Shown piece by piece: positions 40,745 through 49,375 of a stretch of 64,000 nucleotides of DNA (positions are counted from its first letter, which is position 1; the number at the start of each line of letters is the position of its first letter). The position numbers were made by a program, and so were the translations under genes. The notes beneath the pieces are model-generated. The model was not told the DNA's origin and ran no database searches. It saw only the letters and a program-made list of their open reading frames with translations. The stretch is from assembly GCA_013177825.1 (NCBI GenBank), contig JABLXX010000008.1, positions 1 through 64,000 of the forward strand, given 5' to 3'. The DNA comes from Syntrophaceae bacterium (GTDB taxonomy: Bacteria; Desulfobacterota; Syntrophia; Syntrophales; PHBD01).

Positions 40745-41056
40745 CTATGCCCGGACGTCGATGTAGAGTCCTTTTTCAGGGCGGTTCTCCCAGGCCATGG
40801 CATAACCGTTCCGTACATCCCGTCTGCGGACGAACCAGTTTCCCTCATAATCGTCGCGGACGTCGATGATCGACCGGTCCGGGACGTCCGCCGCCTCCAG
40901 CGTCAGGCTCTGCTGAACGGCATTTCGAAGAATCGGGAGGTTCCGGCGGTCGCCTTTTCGAGACGACTCCACCGTCGGCAGGGTGCGGCTGCTTTCCCGG
41001 TCGCGCTGCCAGTCGGAGAGGACCCGCGTCTTTCCGTCCCCTCCCGCGATCTGCAT
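40745..41056 (-). CDS. Hypothetical protein, 103 aa
   Basis: A possible gene. The C-terminal half (NLPILRNAVQQSLTLEAADVPDRSIIDVRDDYEGNWFVRRRDVRNGYAMAWENRP...) has a natural, protein-like composition with alternating strands and turns, unlike most shadow frames here. The N-terminus (MQIAGGDGKTRVLSDW) resembles the openings of some small delta-proteobacterial proteins of unknown role. There is no good ribosome-binding site before the ATG, and neither neighbour is close, so this stays uncertain. No signal peptide or membrane segment. Confidence 0.45.
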   Translation of the reverse strand: MQIAGGDGKTRVLSDWQRDRESSRTLPTVESSRKGDRRNLPILRNAVQQSLTLEAADVPDRSIIDVRDDYEGNWFVRRRDVRNGYAMAWENRPEKGLYIDVRA

Positions 41057-41188
41057 GATGTTGGACGTCCGGTTTATTGCGATGGATGGGCCTCCGGAAA
41101 CGGCGGCCGTATCCGGTGTCCGTCCCGCCTTCGGGAAACGGAACGAATCACCGTCCCGGCCGATTCAATGGGCAAACACCTTCATTTT

Positions 41189-41725
41189 TCACGGATGCCT
41201 GTAGGGCATCGAGTGCGCCATGTGCCGGTCGAAATTCTTCAGGAAAAGAGCCGCCGCTTTCGAGGACCGGACGATCAGCATGTTCTCCGCGTTCTTTTCC
41301 TCCGCTTCCTTCGTGAAATTGAACGACCCGGTGATCACGACGTCCTTGTCGATGATCATCACGTTATTATTGGCTACAACGTGGTCGCTGTCGATGTAGA
41401 CTTGGATTCCCGCTTTTTCCAGCACGTAGAAGGTCGACTCCTTTTCCCGCTTCTGGCTCCTGTCCAGGAGCAAAACGACCTTGGCGCCGCGCTTCTGGGC
41501 CTCCGCGAGGGCTTTGGCAACCTCGTACGACGGGAAGGAGTGCGAGTGGACGACGATCTCGCGGCCCGCCTTGTCGATTTCCTGGACAACTGCCTCGATC
41601 AAGCCCCCCCGGGGTGCGAACAAGACATCGGCGGAGGAGATGCCCTTGACCGTCTCGGCCGGAACGGGAGAAGAGATCACGAGGAAAAGAACCGCCAGGA
41701 ACGGAATGCTCCATTTCGCTTTCAT
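41189..41725 (-). CDS. Exported PLD-fold protein with a degenerate HKD motif
   Basis: A 178-residue protein with a Sec signal peptide (cleavage after SSPVPA, residue 23). The fold is that of single-HKD nucleases such as Nuc: DVLFAPRGGLIEAVVQEIDKAGREIVVHSHSF, then KVVLLLDRSQK, VLEKAGIQVYIDSD, and the GSFNFT-x-A-x-NAEN block (133-149). The catalytic HxK(x4)D reads N119-x-N121-x4-D126 (HVVANNNVMIID): both His and Lys are Asn, so hydrolysis by the usual phospho-histidine route is not expected. The change was checked at codon level (AAT AAT AAC). GAGAGGG precedes the ATG, 16 bases after the MhpD-like stop. It may bind DNA or phosphoesters without cutting. Confidence 0.82.
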   Translation of the reverse strand: MKAKWSIPFLAVLFLVISSPVPAETVKGISSADVLFAPRGGLIEAVVQEIDKAGREIVVHSHSFPSYEVAKALAEAQKRGAKVVLLLDRSQKREKESTFYVLEKAGIQVYIDSDHVVANNNVMIIDKDVVITGSFNFTKEAEEKNAENMLIVRSSKAAALFLKNFDRHMAHSMPYRHP

Positions 41726-41741
41726 GTTCGATTTCCCTCTC

Positions 41742-42608
41742 TTATTTAAAAATAATAGTTATCTCGACGGGTCCCTTCGGATCCAGGCCGACGTACCGCG
41801 CCCTGACGGTCGTGCCGGGGGCCGTCGGCGTGAGCTTCGTGATCGTGCCGAGCGACAGGAGATCCCCCTTCTTCAGCGCAATGCCGTCTTTCTTGAGGGA
41901 ATCCCGGATCCACAGCACGACGTTGATCGGGTGGTCCAGGAGGCTGCTGCCGGGGGCCTCCACCAGCAGGGTTCCGCTTTTATCGTAGATCTGGCACTTG
42001 AAGGTCTTCAACCGCTCCATCCATTCGGCCGTTGCCTGAACGGGAATCGGCTCTCCGACGACGCCGTACCGGGCGGCCACGTTCACGGCGGCGAGCATGG
42101 GGCCGTTGATCTTGACGTCCTTCGCGTAGACGAGATCGGGAAGCTCGATGAAGGGGATTGCCGCGTCGATGCCCTGCAGGGCTTCCATGGGGGTCGCGGC
42201 CGTGTTGATGGATTCGCTCCCCACCCGGAGAATCAGGTCCCCCTCGTAGAGGGGCCGGGCCCCGAAAGCAGCCTCGACCGTGGCACCGGATTTCAGGATC
42301 ATGTTCTCCATGAGGGTTCCGCGCAGGGGGGCGCTGACCCCGAAAACCTTCTGGACGCTCGGATTTGTGAGCCCGGCCTTGTATCCTACGATTTTCCCGA
42401 AGACGGGCATCACAGCCTTGTTGTACTCGGCCTGGATTTTCATGGCCTGATCCAGCGTCGGCGGTTGATCCATCGCCGGTGCCGGGATCTTCTTCAGGTA
42501 ATAGTCGGCAAGCTTCGTCCCCTCGCCCGCCGCAAACACGCCCTGATAAAAGGCCATGGCAAGAAGCAAGCTGACAATCGCCAAGCAGGAAAGTCTGGTT
42601 CTTTTCAT
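41742..42608 (-). CDS. Secreted 2-keto-4-pentenoate hydratase-like protein (MhpD/FAH-fold)
   Basis: A 288-residue protein whose mature part matches the hydratase/decarboxylase family of aromatic meta-cleavage pathways (MhpD, DmpE, XylJ): LDQAMKIQAEYNKAVMPVFGKIVGYKAGLTNP near residue 55, EDLILRV-like YEGDLILRVGSE, and the C-terminal LKKGDLLSLGTITKLTPTAPGTTVRARY. Unusually it has a clear Sec signal peptide (MKRTRLSCLAIVSLLLAMAFYQGVFA-A). The cytoplasmic enzymes lack this. TGGAGGG precedes the ATG. It is followed closely by the PLD-fold gene and preceded by the SGNH hydrolase gene, both also exported. Enzyme activity in the periplasm is an inference. Confidence 0.8.
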   Translation of the reverse strand: MKRTRLSCLAIVSLLLAMAFYQGVFAAGEGTKLADYYLKKIPAPAMDQPPTLDQAMKIQAEYNKAVMPVFGKIVGYKAGLTNPSVQKVFGVSAPLRGTLMENMILKSGATVEAAFGARPLYEGDLILRVGSESINTAATPMEALQGIDAAIPFIELPDLVYAKDVKINGPMLAAVNVAARYGVVGEPIPVQATAEWMERLKTFKCQIYDKSGTLLVEAPGSSLLDHPINVVLWIRDSLKKDGIALKKGDLLSLGTITKLTPTAPGTTVRARYVGLDPKGPVEITIIFK

Positions 42609-42716
42609 CGCGATCCCTCCATACGGTTCTATTTCCGGGATTCCATCAATCCATTCATGGCAACACCCTGATCGCCTCTCGGGACGGTTCCGGCTGTTGA
42701 ACCCACGATGTTTCCT

Positions 42717-43901
42717 TCAGCGGAGCGTCGTCCCCGCCTCCGTCGATGCCTGCTTCCCGTCTGCCGCGGCCTTCCCTTTCCTGTTCGCGGTCAGACTGTC
42801 TGCGACCTCGCCGGCGACGGCTTCCGCCACTTTCCGGTTGCCGCCGGCAGTGCAATGGCAATGGTCCCAGAAATCTTCGCTCGTGAAAGGCCCCGTCCTG
42901 ACGACGGTGATCCGCTCCTCCCCTGCAATCCGCCTCAGTTCCGTCTCCAGCCGGGTGATGAGATTCTTGAAACGCGGTCCGAACGTCCGGTCCTTGCCGA
43001 AATGAGCCGGATCGGGCGACGTGGGCAGGTCCACCAGAACGACGCCGATGTTGCGCCCCCTGCAGAGGAGGATCATGGATCGGATGTTTTCCCCGTAGAC
43101 GAAGAACCTGTCTTCATTGGCCGAGTAATCCATTTTCCGGAACTGTTCGAGTGTGATGTGCCCTGAAAAATCGCGGAAGGGGACGGCGACCTCCTCACGG
43201 AAAACGACGGTCCCGACGACCTTCAGGAAATAGCTGTACCGGGCGGCGGTCCAGAATGCCGAAGGCCGCACACGATGATACGGATTAGGGAATACATGCG
43301 TATAGTCATAGCTCATGCCGGGGACACTGTAGGGCAGATAATCGTTGTATGCGCTCTTGACGACAACGATATCGGGTTGGTAGTGGATCAGGCGAAACGC
43401 CAGGTAGGACAGATTGAAAGCCGAATTATGAGAGCCGATCCCGGCGTTGATGACCTTCACGCTCTTGTAGCCTGAGTTCGGATTCAGCCGTTTTTGAAGG
43501 ATCATCTCCAGGTAGTGCGGAAAGGTCTCGTCGGGCTTGACGCCCGTCCCTTCCACGGTGCTGTCGCCCACGCAGACGATCCGGAGCTCGCCCGGGGGCT
43601 TCGGAAGCAGGAATTCCACGCCCTTGGTGCCCTTCGAATTGACCTGACCGGCATAGGACGGATGACGGGGATTGAATTCATGATGCCAGAAGGTGTTCGG
43701 AAGCATCTGGATCTGATCGTCTCCCGAGCTGCACAGGGCCTGAGCGTTTGCCTTGGCAACGGGAGACACGGCAGCCCGCCAGATCAGAAAACCCCCGAAT
43801 TCCAGGATGGATACGGACAGAAAGAACGCCAGCAGGACAACCAGTAACCGCTTCCCCCGACCGCTTCCCCCGTTCCCGCTGCCGCTTTGCATCTCCTTCA
43901 T
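42717..43901 (-). CDS. Membrane-anchored SGNH/GDSL hydrolase-like protein
   Basis: A 394-residue protein with one N-terminal membrane helix (residues 19-40) and a periplasmic SGNH esterase or acyl/acetyl-hydrolase domain. Block I: RIVCVGDSTVEGTG with nucleophile Ser114; block II-III: NAGIGSHNSAF and VVKSAYNDYLPYS (the Asn/Asp of block III); block V: FTSEDFWDHCHCTAGGNRKVAEAVA with the Asp-x-x-His pair. Members act on acetylated or lipid-linked saccharides or esters; no substrate can be read. It is the first of three exported-protein genes on this strand (MhpD-like and PLD-fold follow). Possible promoter at 43945-43973. Confidence 0.8.
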   Translation of the reverse strand: MKEMQSGSGNGGSGRGKRLLVVLLAFFLSVSILEFGGFLIWRAAVSPVAKANAQALCSSGDDQIQMLPNTFWHHEFNPRHPSYAGQVNSKGTKGVEFLLPKPPGELRIVCVGDSTVEGTGVKPDETFPHYLEMILQKRLNPNSGYKSVKVINAGIGSHNSAFNLSYLAFRLIHYQPDIVVVKSAYNDYLPYSVPGMSYDYTHVFPNPYHRVRPSAFWTAARYSYFLKVVGTVVFREEVAVPFRDFSGHITLEQFRKMDYSANEDRFFVYGENIRSMILLCRGRNIGVVLVDLPTSPDPAHFGKDRTFGPRFKNLITRLETELRRIAGEERITVVRTGPFTSEDFWDHCHCTAGGNRKVAEAVAGEVADSLTANRKGKAAADGKQASTEAGTTLR

Positions 43902-43944
43902 GCGTTCACGATGACCCCGGCTTTCATTCCCTGCAGCCGCGCCC

Positions 43945-43973
43945 TTTATTTCAAACTTTTAAAACAAGGTCAA
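43945..43973 (-). promoter_or_regulatory. Possible sigma-70 promoter before the SGNH gene
   Basis: Minus-strand TTGACC-N17-AATAAA in an AT-rich patch 44-72 bases before the ATG. The -10 box is weak. Confidence 0.35.
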
Positions 43974-44023
43974 TACCATAGAAATCATGGACGATTTCTT
44001 TCATTCGCTTCCGGTAGTCGTCA

Positions 44024-44620
44024 TCACCACCGATCCCAGTGAATTTTCTCCTTTTTGTATTTGTCTTTCGGCTTCTCCCCTCCGGCGGCGGGAATGCCGA
44101 CGGCGATGACGTTCAGGGGAATAACGCTCTGAGGGATGCCGAGGGTTTTTCGCACATGACTCATCCTGTCGTCATACGGATAGGCTGCCGTCCACACACC
44201 GCCTAGCCCAAGGGCTTCAACGGCCAAGAGGATGTTTTCGCCGGCCAGCGAGGCATCGATGATCGCGAATTCCTTTATCTTGTCATATGCTTGATCGGTT
44301 TCCGTACAGACGATGATCGCCGCCCCTGCCTTTGTCAGCATCTTTGCATAGGGAAGTCCTGAAGACAGATCATTCAGCATTTTTCTCTCGGTCACCACGA
44401 CAAAAGACCACGGCTGCATGTTGACCGCCGTGGGCGCCGCCATTCCCGCCTTGAGGATCCTTTCCAGGTCGCTCTTGCCGACAGGCGCTCCCGTAAAGGT
44501 CCTGACGCTCTTTCTTGCATGAATGACTGAAAAGGTATCTTTCATGTCCGCTCCCTCCCCGGCGTAGACGGATCCTGCCATCAGCAGGCACATCAGAATG
44601 CCGATCAAGATATGTCTCAT
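44024..44620 (-). CDS. Exported nitroreductase-family flavoprotein
   Basis: A 198-residue FMN-dependent oxidoreductase. After a signal peptide (MRHILIGILMCLLMAGSVYA-G) the nitroreductase core is clear: SVIHARKSVRTFTGAPVGKSDLERILKAGMAAPTAVNMQPWSFVVV, then DASLAGENILLAVEALGLGGVWTAAYP and IPLNVIAVGIPAAGGEKPKDKYKKEKIHWDRW. The family is normally cytoplasmic; an exported FMN protein would need cofactor delivery outside or TAT-like folding, and this signal is Sec-type. Start 44620 follows AGGAGG; a longer reading to 44653 is rejected. Single gene. Confidence 0.85.
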   Translation of the reverse strand: MRHILIGILMCLLMAGSVYAGEGADMKDTFSVIHARKSVRTFTGAPVGKSDLERILKAGMAAPTAVNMQPWSFVVVTERKMLNDLSSGLPYAKMLTKAGAAIIVCTETDQAYDKIKEFAIIDASLAGENILLAVEALGLGGVWTAAYPYDDRMSHVRKTLGIPQSVIPLNVIAVGIPAAGGEKPKDKYKKEKIHWDRW

Positions 44621-44699
44621 GATTTTACCTCCTGTCTGCACCATGTCATGCACTTTGTCCGGTAAAGGATTGATCCCTTACAGGCGGTGGCATCCGAAT

Positions 44700-46085
44700 T
44701 CAATCAGACGGATCGGTTTTCCCTTTCATCGCTTTCTTGCGCCTTTTCTGCTCGTACATGTATGCATCCGCCTGTGACATCAGTTCGTCTATGGAAACAG
44801 TCTCATCCGGATTTTTATAGACAATTCCGACACTCATGGAGATTTCATAGTCTCTTTGCGGAAATGCATTATGTTCGTCGATGTGTTGCTGCAGCCGCTT
44901 TTCAAGGACATCCGAGTTTTCAGCCGATGTCCCGTAGGCCAGAACCACGAACTCATCGCCTCCCACACGGGCGACGATATCCGACTCTCGAAAGATCTCT
45001 TTCAGGATCGTTGCCGCTTCGAGAATGGCCTCGTCACCCTTTTTATGGCCCATCGTGTCATTGATCTGCTTCAAGCCGTCCAGATCCGCGAAAAGCAGGA
45101 GCAGTCTCGTCTTCAATCGCTCCGCAATCCTGAAATGCTGCTCTGCCAGCGCCAGAAATCCTCTCCTGTTATAGAGGCCCGTCGGCTGATCCGTCATGGA
45201 GAGGCTTATGATTCTCTCCTCCATTTCCTTTCGATCGGTGATGTCGCGAATAATGCCTTGAAATCCCACCGGCTGCCCGTGTGAATCCATCAACAACGAT
45301 ATGGACACCTCGACGGACCGGACCGCTCCATCCTTCCGAACAACCTCGAACTCTTTGATATTGACGGGCCGACACGTACGATAGACCGTACCATATGCCT
45401 CGGTAACGATCCGGGCATTTTCTTCGCTCATATACCGGCGATAATTCATGCCCTTCAGTTCGCCTACGGTATAGCCGAGAATCTTATGCGCCGATTCGTT
45501 GCAGGTGATCGTATTCCCTTCCAGATCGACCTCATAATAGGCGTCTTCGATATTATCGAATATCAGGCGGTAACGCTCTTCACTTGCCCTCAGGGCCTCT
45601 TGTGCCTTTTTCCTTTTCGTGATGTCCCGGCCGACGAAAACGATTCCATAGGGCGAGCCGTCTTTGTCCGTCAAGATATTGCTGTTTATCTCAAAGGGAA
45701 GACGCCTTCCATCCGCTGCAAGGATGCCGTATTCCCTGGGCCCCAGTTCGCCTCTCATCAGCAATGTCACATTGGTCAGAAACGTATTCATGTCTTCGGA
45801 AAGATTGAGATACAGAATGATATTTTCTCCGATCACTTCCTCTTTCGGATATCCCAGCAATTCTTCATGCAGGTGATTGACGAAAAGAATCCTACCGTTC
45901 ATGTCCGTTACGACAATGATATCCGGGATCGTGACCATCAGCTTCTCGGCAAGTTCAATCTTGTTTCTTAATGATTCCCGCTCCTGTTGCCGCTCTGTTT
46001 CCCGTCGATCCAGTTCGGACACACGAAGGCGCAGCGACGACAGCTCCTCGATCAACTGCTCCCTTGTTATCTTTTCATCTTCCAT
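44700..46085 (-). CDS. Diguanylate cyclase with two PAS domains
   Basis: A 461-residue cytoplasmic signalling protein. N-terminal coiled coil (REQLIEELSSLRLRVSELDRRETERQQERESL), PAS 1 (about 45-160, IPDIIVVTDMNGRILFVNHLHEELLGY), PAS 2 (about 165-290, IFDNIEDAYYEVDLEGNTITCNESAHKILGY), then a GGDEF domain with an intact active-site loop ARVGGDEFVVLAYG near residue 385. It should make cyclic di-GMP in response to signals at the PAS domains. No EAL domain and no membrane segment are present. The ATG has only a weak ribosome-binding site. Stands alone between the nitroreductase and ligase genes. Confidence 0.9.
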   Translation of the reverse strand: MEDEKITREQLIEELSSLRLRVSELDRRETERQQERESLRNKIELAEKLMVTIPDIIVVTDMNGRILFVNHLHEELLGYPKEEVIGENIILYLNLSEDMNTFLTNVTLLMRGELGPREYGILAADGRRLPFEINSNILTDKDGSPYGIVFVGRDITKRKKAQEALRASEERYRLIFDNIEDAYYEVDLEGNTITCNESAHKILGYTVGELKGMNYRRYMSEENARIVTEAYGTVYRTCRPVNIKEFEVVRKDGAVRSVEVSISLLMDSHGQPVGFQGIIRDITDRKEMEERIISLSMTDQPTGLYNRRGFLALAEQHFRIAERLKTRLLLLFADLDGLKQINDTMGHKKGDEAILEAATILKEIFRESDIVARVGGDEFVVLAYGTSAENSDVLEKRLQQHIDEHNAFPQRDYEISMSVGIVYKNPDETVSIDELMSQADAYMYEQKRRKKAMKGKTDPSD

Positions 46086-46210
46086 GACATTTACTCAATG
46101 TTGTCGAATCGTTCGCCTGAGCGAGGGATACGTCCTGATCGGCACGGATGATGAGTCGCAGAACGTGTCCTTTCTTCTCGGTATTTCGGAGAATGGTTGG
46201 TTCTCCCCTG

Positions 46211-47773
46211 CTATGGCCGGTTTCCATATTCATCCTTCATTTCGGCATAAAGGTCCAGCTTCTTGACTTTTCCCAGGGGCGTCAGGGGCAGCATCGGCCG
46301 GATGATGAAATCCTCGGGGATCTTGAAGCTGGACAGCCTGTCCTTGAGGAACTCCCTCATGCCCTCCGGCGTGATTTCCCTGCCGGGCTTGGGCATGATG
46401 TAGGCCCGGCCCACCTCACCCCATTTTTCGTGGGGTCGGCCGACCACCGCCGCCAGCATCACGTCGGGATGGAGGCAGATCGCCTCCTCGATTTCCGGGG
46501 GATAGACGTTTTCGCCGCCCCGGATGAACATCTCCTTTTTGCGGCCGACGATGACGAGGTACCCGTCCTCTTCCAGCCGTCCCATGTCCCCCGTATGGAG
46601 GAAGCCGTCGTTGTCGAAGACCCTGGCGTCCTCTTCGGGCCGTTTCCAGTAGCCCTTCATGACGACAGGCCCCTTTATGCAGATTTCGCCCGCCTCGCCC
46701 CGGGGCACCCCGTTCCCTTCCTCATCCTTGAGTACGAGCTGGATCGACGGAACGGGCCTGCCGACGGAGTAGGTGAGCTTTTCCTCTCCGTCGTCGGGAT
46801 GGGTGAAGGTCACGGTGCCGCTCGCCTCCGTCAGGCCATAGGCGTTGCGGGGCATGACACCGACCTGCTGCTTGAAAGCAAGAATCAGCTCGGATGGACA
46901 GGGCTGGGCGGAGACGATGGGAACCTTGAGCGAGCTCAGATCGTAATTCCCGACGTTGGGATGGGCCAGCTCCATGGCGTACATGACGGGAACCTGGCCC
47001 ATGGCCGTGCACTTTTCGGCGGCAATCAGACGGAGGGTTTCCTCGGGATTGAACATGTCCATCAGGACCAGCTTGTTCCCCGCGTTGAGCGTGGCGATGA
47101 CGCCCATGACGGCGGCACCGGCATGACTCAGCGGGAGATTCAGGAGGAGGGAGTCCCCGTGGACGAATTCCGTGGCCGTGAGCTGGGCGTCGGTCATGGC
47201 GATGACGCTTTTGTGTGTCAGCATGGCGGCCTTGGGAACGCCCGTTGTCCCCGAGGTATAGATGAAAAGGACCGGATCTTCCTCCCGTACGGCGTCGGTG
47301 CTTCTTTTCAGTGCCGACGGATCCGGTTCGGCGAGAAACCTCCCGTAAGGAAGCACGCCCTCCTTTTCCCGGTCGAGGCAGACAACGTGGCGGAGGGAAG
47401 GGATGCCGCTCCGGACGGCCTCCAGGTTCCCCATGAAGTCCGCTCCCATGAAGCCGCTCGCCAGGAAGAGGCAGGACATCTCCGCGTCATTGGCAAAGAA
47501 CTGCAGTTCCGGCGCGGTCGTCCGGACGCTGACGGGAACGGCAACCGCTCCGATCTTGGCCGCACCCAGATAGATGAAAAGCGCTTCCGGCCAGAGAGGG
47601 ATATAGATTCCGATCCGGTCGCCGCGCCGGACGCCGAGATTCAGCAGCCCCATGGCTACCCGGTCCGTTTCCCGGTCATACTGTCCGAACGTGATCCGCC
47701 GATCTCCGAAAACGATCGCTTCGCTGTCGGGTATCTCTTTGCCGTATCTCTTCAGGAAATCCCCTACTCGCAT
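46211..47773 (-). CDS. AMP-forming acyl-CoA synthetase/ligase
   Basis: A 520-residue adenylate-forming enzyme that activates a carboxylic acid with ATP and CoA. Core motifs: P-loop LFIYTSGTTGVPKAAMLTHKS near residue 165, NAYGLTEASGTVTF near 295, YWKRPEEDARVFDNDGFLHTGDMGRLEEDGYLVIVGRKKEMFIRGGENVYPPEIEE near 375-430, and the C-terminal catalytic-lysine region TPLGKVKKLDL. Start 47773 is set by GGGGGAGG; a reading to 47878 adds unrelated residues. It is the last gene of the run crotonase, CrtI-like oxidoreductase, ligase. Substrate class (fatty, aromatic or alicyclic acid) cannot be read. Confidence 0.9.
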   Translation of the reverse strand: MRVGDFLKRYGKEIPDSEAIVFGDRRITFGQYDRETDRVAMGLLNLGVRRGDRIGIYIPLWPEALFIYLGAAKIGAVAVPVSVRTTAPELQFFANDAEMSCLFLASGFMGADFMGNLEAVRSGIPSLRHVVCLDREKEGVLPYGRFLAEPDPSALKRSTDAVREEDPVLFIYTSGTTGVPKAAMLTHKSVIAMTDAQLTATEFVHGDSLLLNLPLSHAGAAVMGVIATLNAGNKLVLMDMFNPEETLRLIAAEKCTAMGQVPVMYAMELAHPNVGNYDLSSLKVPIVSAQPCPSELILAFKQQVGVMPRNAYGLTEASGTVTFTHPDDGEEKLTYSVGRPVPSIQLVLKDEEGNGVPRGEAGEICIKGPVVMKGYWKRPEEDARVFDNDGFLHTGDMGRLEEDGYLVIVGRKKEMFIRGGENVYPPEIEEAICLHPDVMLAAVVGRPHEKWGEVGRAYIMPKPGREITPEGMREFLKDRLSSFKIPEDFIIRPMLPLTPLGKVKKLDLYAEMKDEYGNRP

Positions 47774-47891
47774 GATCCTCCCCCTTTCTGCGACGTTCAT
47801 CCGCTCCATGTCCTCCGTCTCCGGCGGGACGGCATGTCCCGAACCGACCCGCCCTTCCTTTCCTCCTTTCCCGATCACCGGGGAAGCTTTC

Positions 47892-49286
47892 TCAACTCAG
47901 GTGTTCGTAGAGCCTGAACGCGGCATCCATGGCCAGTTCCCCGCCGATGCCGTGCTGGCCCGTGTCGGCGCTGCAATGGTAAAGATTCCGGACATACGGA
48001 TCGACGATCGGGGGACGGTTCCCGCCGACCTGGCCGATGATCTGGCCGATGCCGATCACGGAGCCCTCTTCGCTGCCGAAGTGGTCGATGTCCTTCGGAG
48101 TCGTCGAAACGGTCCAGAGGATGTGCTGCCGGATGTCGGGAAACACGACCTCCAGCGAATTCATGATCGCCTGTTCCCATTTTTTCCAGATGGCGGTACC
48201 GGCGTTGTACGGCAGTTTCGCCGAGGCGCCGACAATGATCAGCTGTTTCCCTTCCGGGGCAGCCTCCGGATCCATGTTCGACACGACCGGGATCATCAGG
48301 CAGGGGGCCATGTCCGGCAGAGCTCCCGTTGATTCGATGCGCTTTTCAAACTCGCTCAAGTCGCTCCGGCCGATGTAGAAGATCATGGAATCGTTCGATA
48401 TCTTTTCATTCAGCGCGATCTGGATGACGGAGGTGCTGTAGGAATACCGGTAGCGGTTCACCCTGTCCGTGAATTCAGCCGGATACACATCCCGCCCGAC
48501 CAGCTGATTCACCGTGTCTTTTACGGTCGCGTTGCTGATCACGATATCCGCCCTGATTTTTTTGCCGTTTTCCAGCACGACGCCCGCCGCCTTGCCATCC
48601 TCCACGCCGATTTGCCGAACCCCCGTTCCCGTCAGAATTGTTCCGCCGTGCTCCCTGATGATCCGGCAATAGGCCTCGGGAACGGCTCCGGTGCCGCCGA
48701 TGGGATAGCCGACCGCCTTGTTTCTCCATATTTCGTTCTGGCACCTGGCATACTCGCCGATGGGCGTTTCGTCGTCCCGCGTCACGAAGTAGATGGAGGC
48801 AAAAAAGCCGATCAGCCCTCTCGCCAGATCCGAATTCACGTACTTGCTTACATAATCCGCGATGCTGACGTCGTTCAACCGGTCACAGTCCGCATCGGAC
48901 AGTTGGGAGATATCGAAGAAAAACGTCATGAACCGGTCGGATTCTTCCTTGGTGAAGCCCATTTTCTCCGCATCGTAGGGGAACCGGACCCTTTCCCCTT
49001 TGAAGACAACCGCCGGAGAGGGCTTTACCGCGTAGCGCCACTTCACGTAATCCTTACAGCCACAGATATCGAGCGCCCTGCCGAAGGGCCCCTTGTCGCA
49101 GTTTGCAAGCATGTGGCAGCCCACGTCCAGATTGAATCCCTCGTTACGATAAGAGGCAAACCTGCCTCCGATCAATCTCGACTTCTCGATCAGCGTTACG
49201 TTGTATTTCCCGGTATTCGCCAGCAAAGCGCCGACGGCGCTGCCCCCTACCCCGCTTCCGACAATGATCACGTCTTTTGCAGTCAC
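47892..49286 (-). CDS. NAD(P)/FAD-dependent oxidoreductase, phytoene-desaturase (CrtI) superfamily
   Basis: A 464-residue FAD protein. The N-terminal motif DVIIVGSGVGGSAVGALLANTGKYNVTLIEKSRLIGGRFASYR and the C-terminal VRNLYHCSADTGQHGIGGELAMDAAFRL are those of the CrtI/amine-oxidase-like superfamily. The initiator is GTG at 49286 behind GGAGGTGAAAC. Carotenoid genes are not nearby; the neighbours are a crotonase and an acyl-CoA ligase, so an acyl-CoA or cyclic intermediate is the likely substrate. A second superfamily member is linked in the same way to another crotonase at 59021-60427, although the two are clearly divergent in sequence. Confidence 0.82.
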   Translation of the reverse strand: MTAKDVIIVGSGVGGSAVGALLANTGKYNVTLIEKSRLIGGRFASYRNEGFNLDVGCHMLANCDKGPFGRALDICGCKDYVKWRYAVKPSPAVVFKGERVRFPYDAEKMGFTKEESDRFMTFFFDISQLSDADCDRLNDVSIADYVSKYVNSDLARGLIGFFASIYFVTRDDETPIGEYARCQNEIWRNKAVGYPIGGTGAVPEAYCRIIREHGGTILTGTGVRQIGVEDGKAAGVVLENGKKIRADIVISNATVKDTVNQLVGRDVYPAEFTDRVNRYRYSYSTSVIQIALNEKISNDSMIFYIGRSDLSEFEKRIESTGALPDMAPCLMIPVVSNMDPEAAPEGKQLIIVGASAKLPYNAGTAIWKKWEQAIMNSLEVVFPDIRQHILWTVSTTPKDIDHFGSEEGSVIGIGQIIGQVGGNRPPIVDPYVRNLYHCSADTGQHGIGGELAMDAAFRLYEHLS

Positions 49287-49375
49287 GTTTCACCTCCGCA
49301 GAATTCCCGCTGTCGCTTCCATTCGGTCGAGTTGATGAAATTGCCGGCCTGCCTCGTCATTCTCTGAGACGAATC

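Noticed and set aside
43921-44023. A peptide-like stretch (DDDYRKRMKEIVHDFYGIDLVLKV) on the minus strand after the nitroreductase stop
   Set aside because: Looks protein-like but is very short, has no good start and overlaps the nitroreductase end; could be a gene-end remnant, but evidence is too thin.
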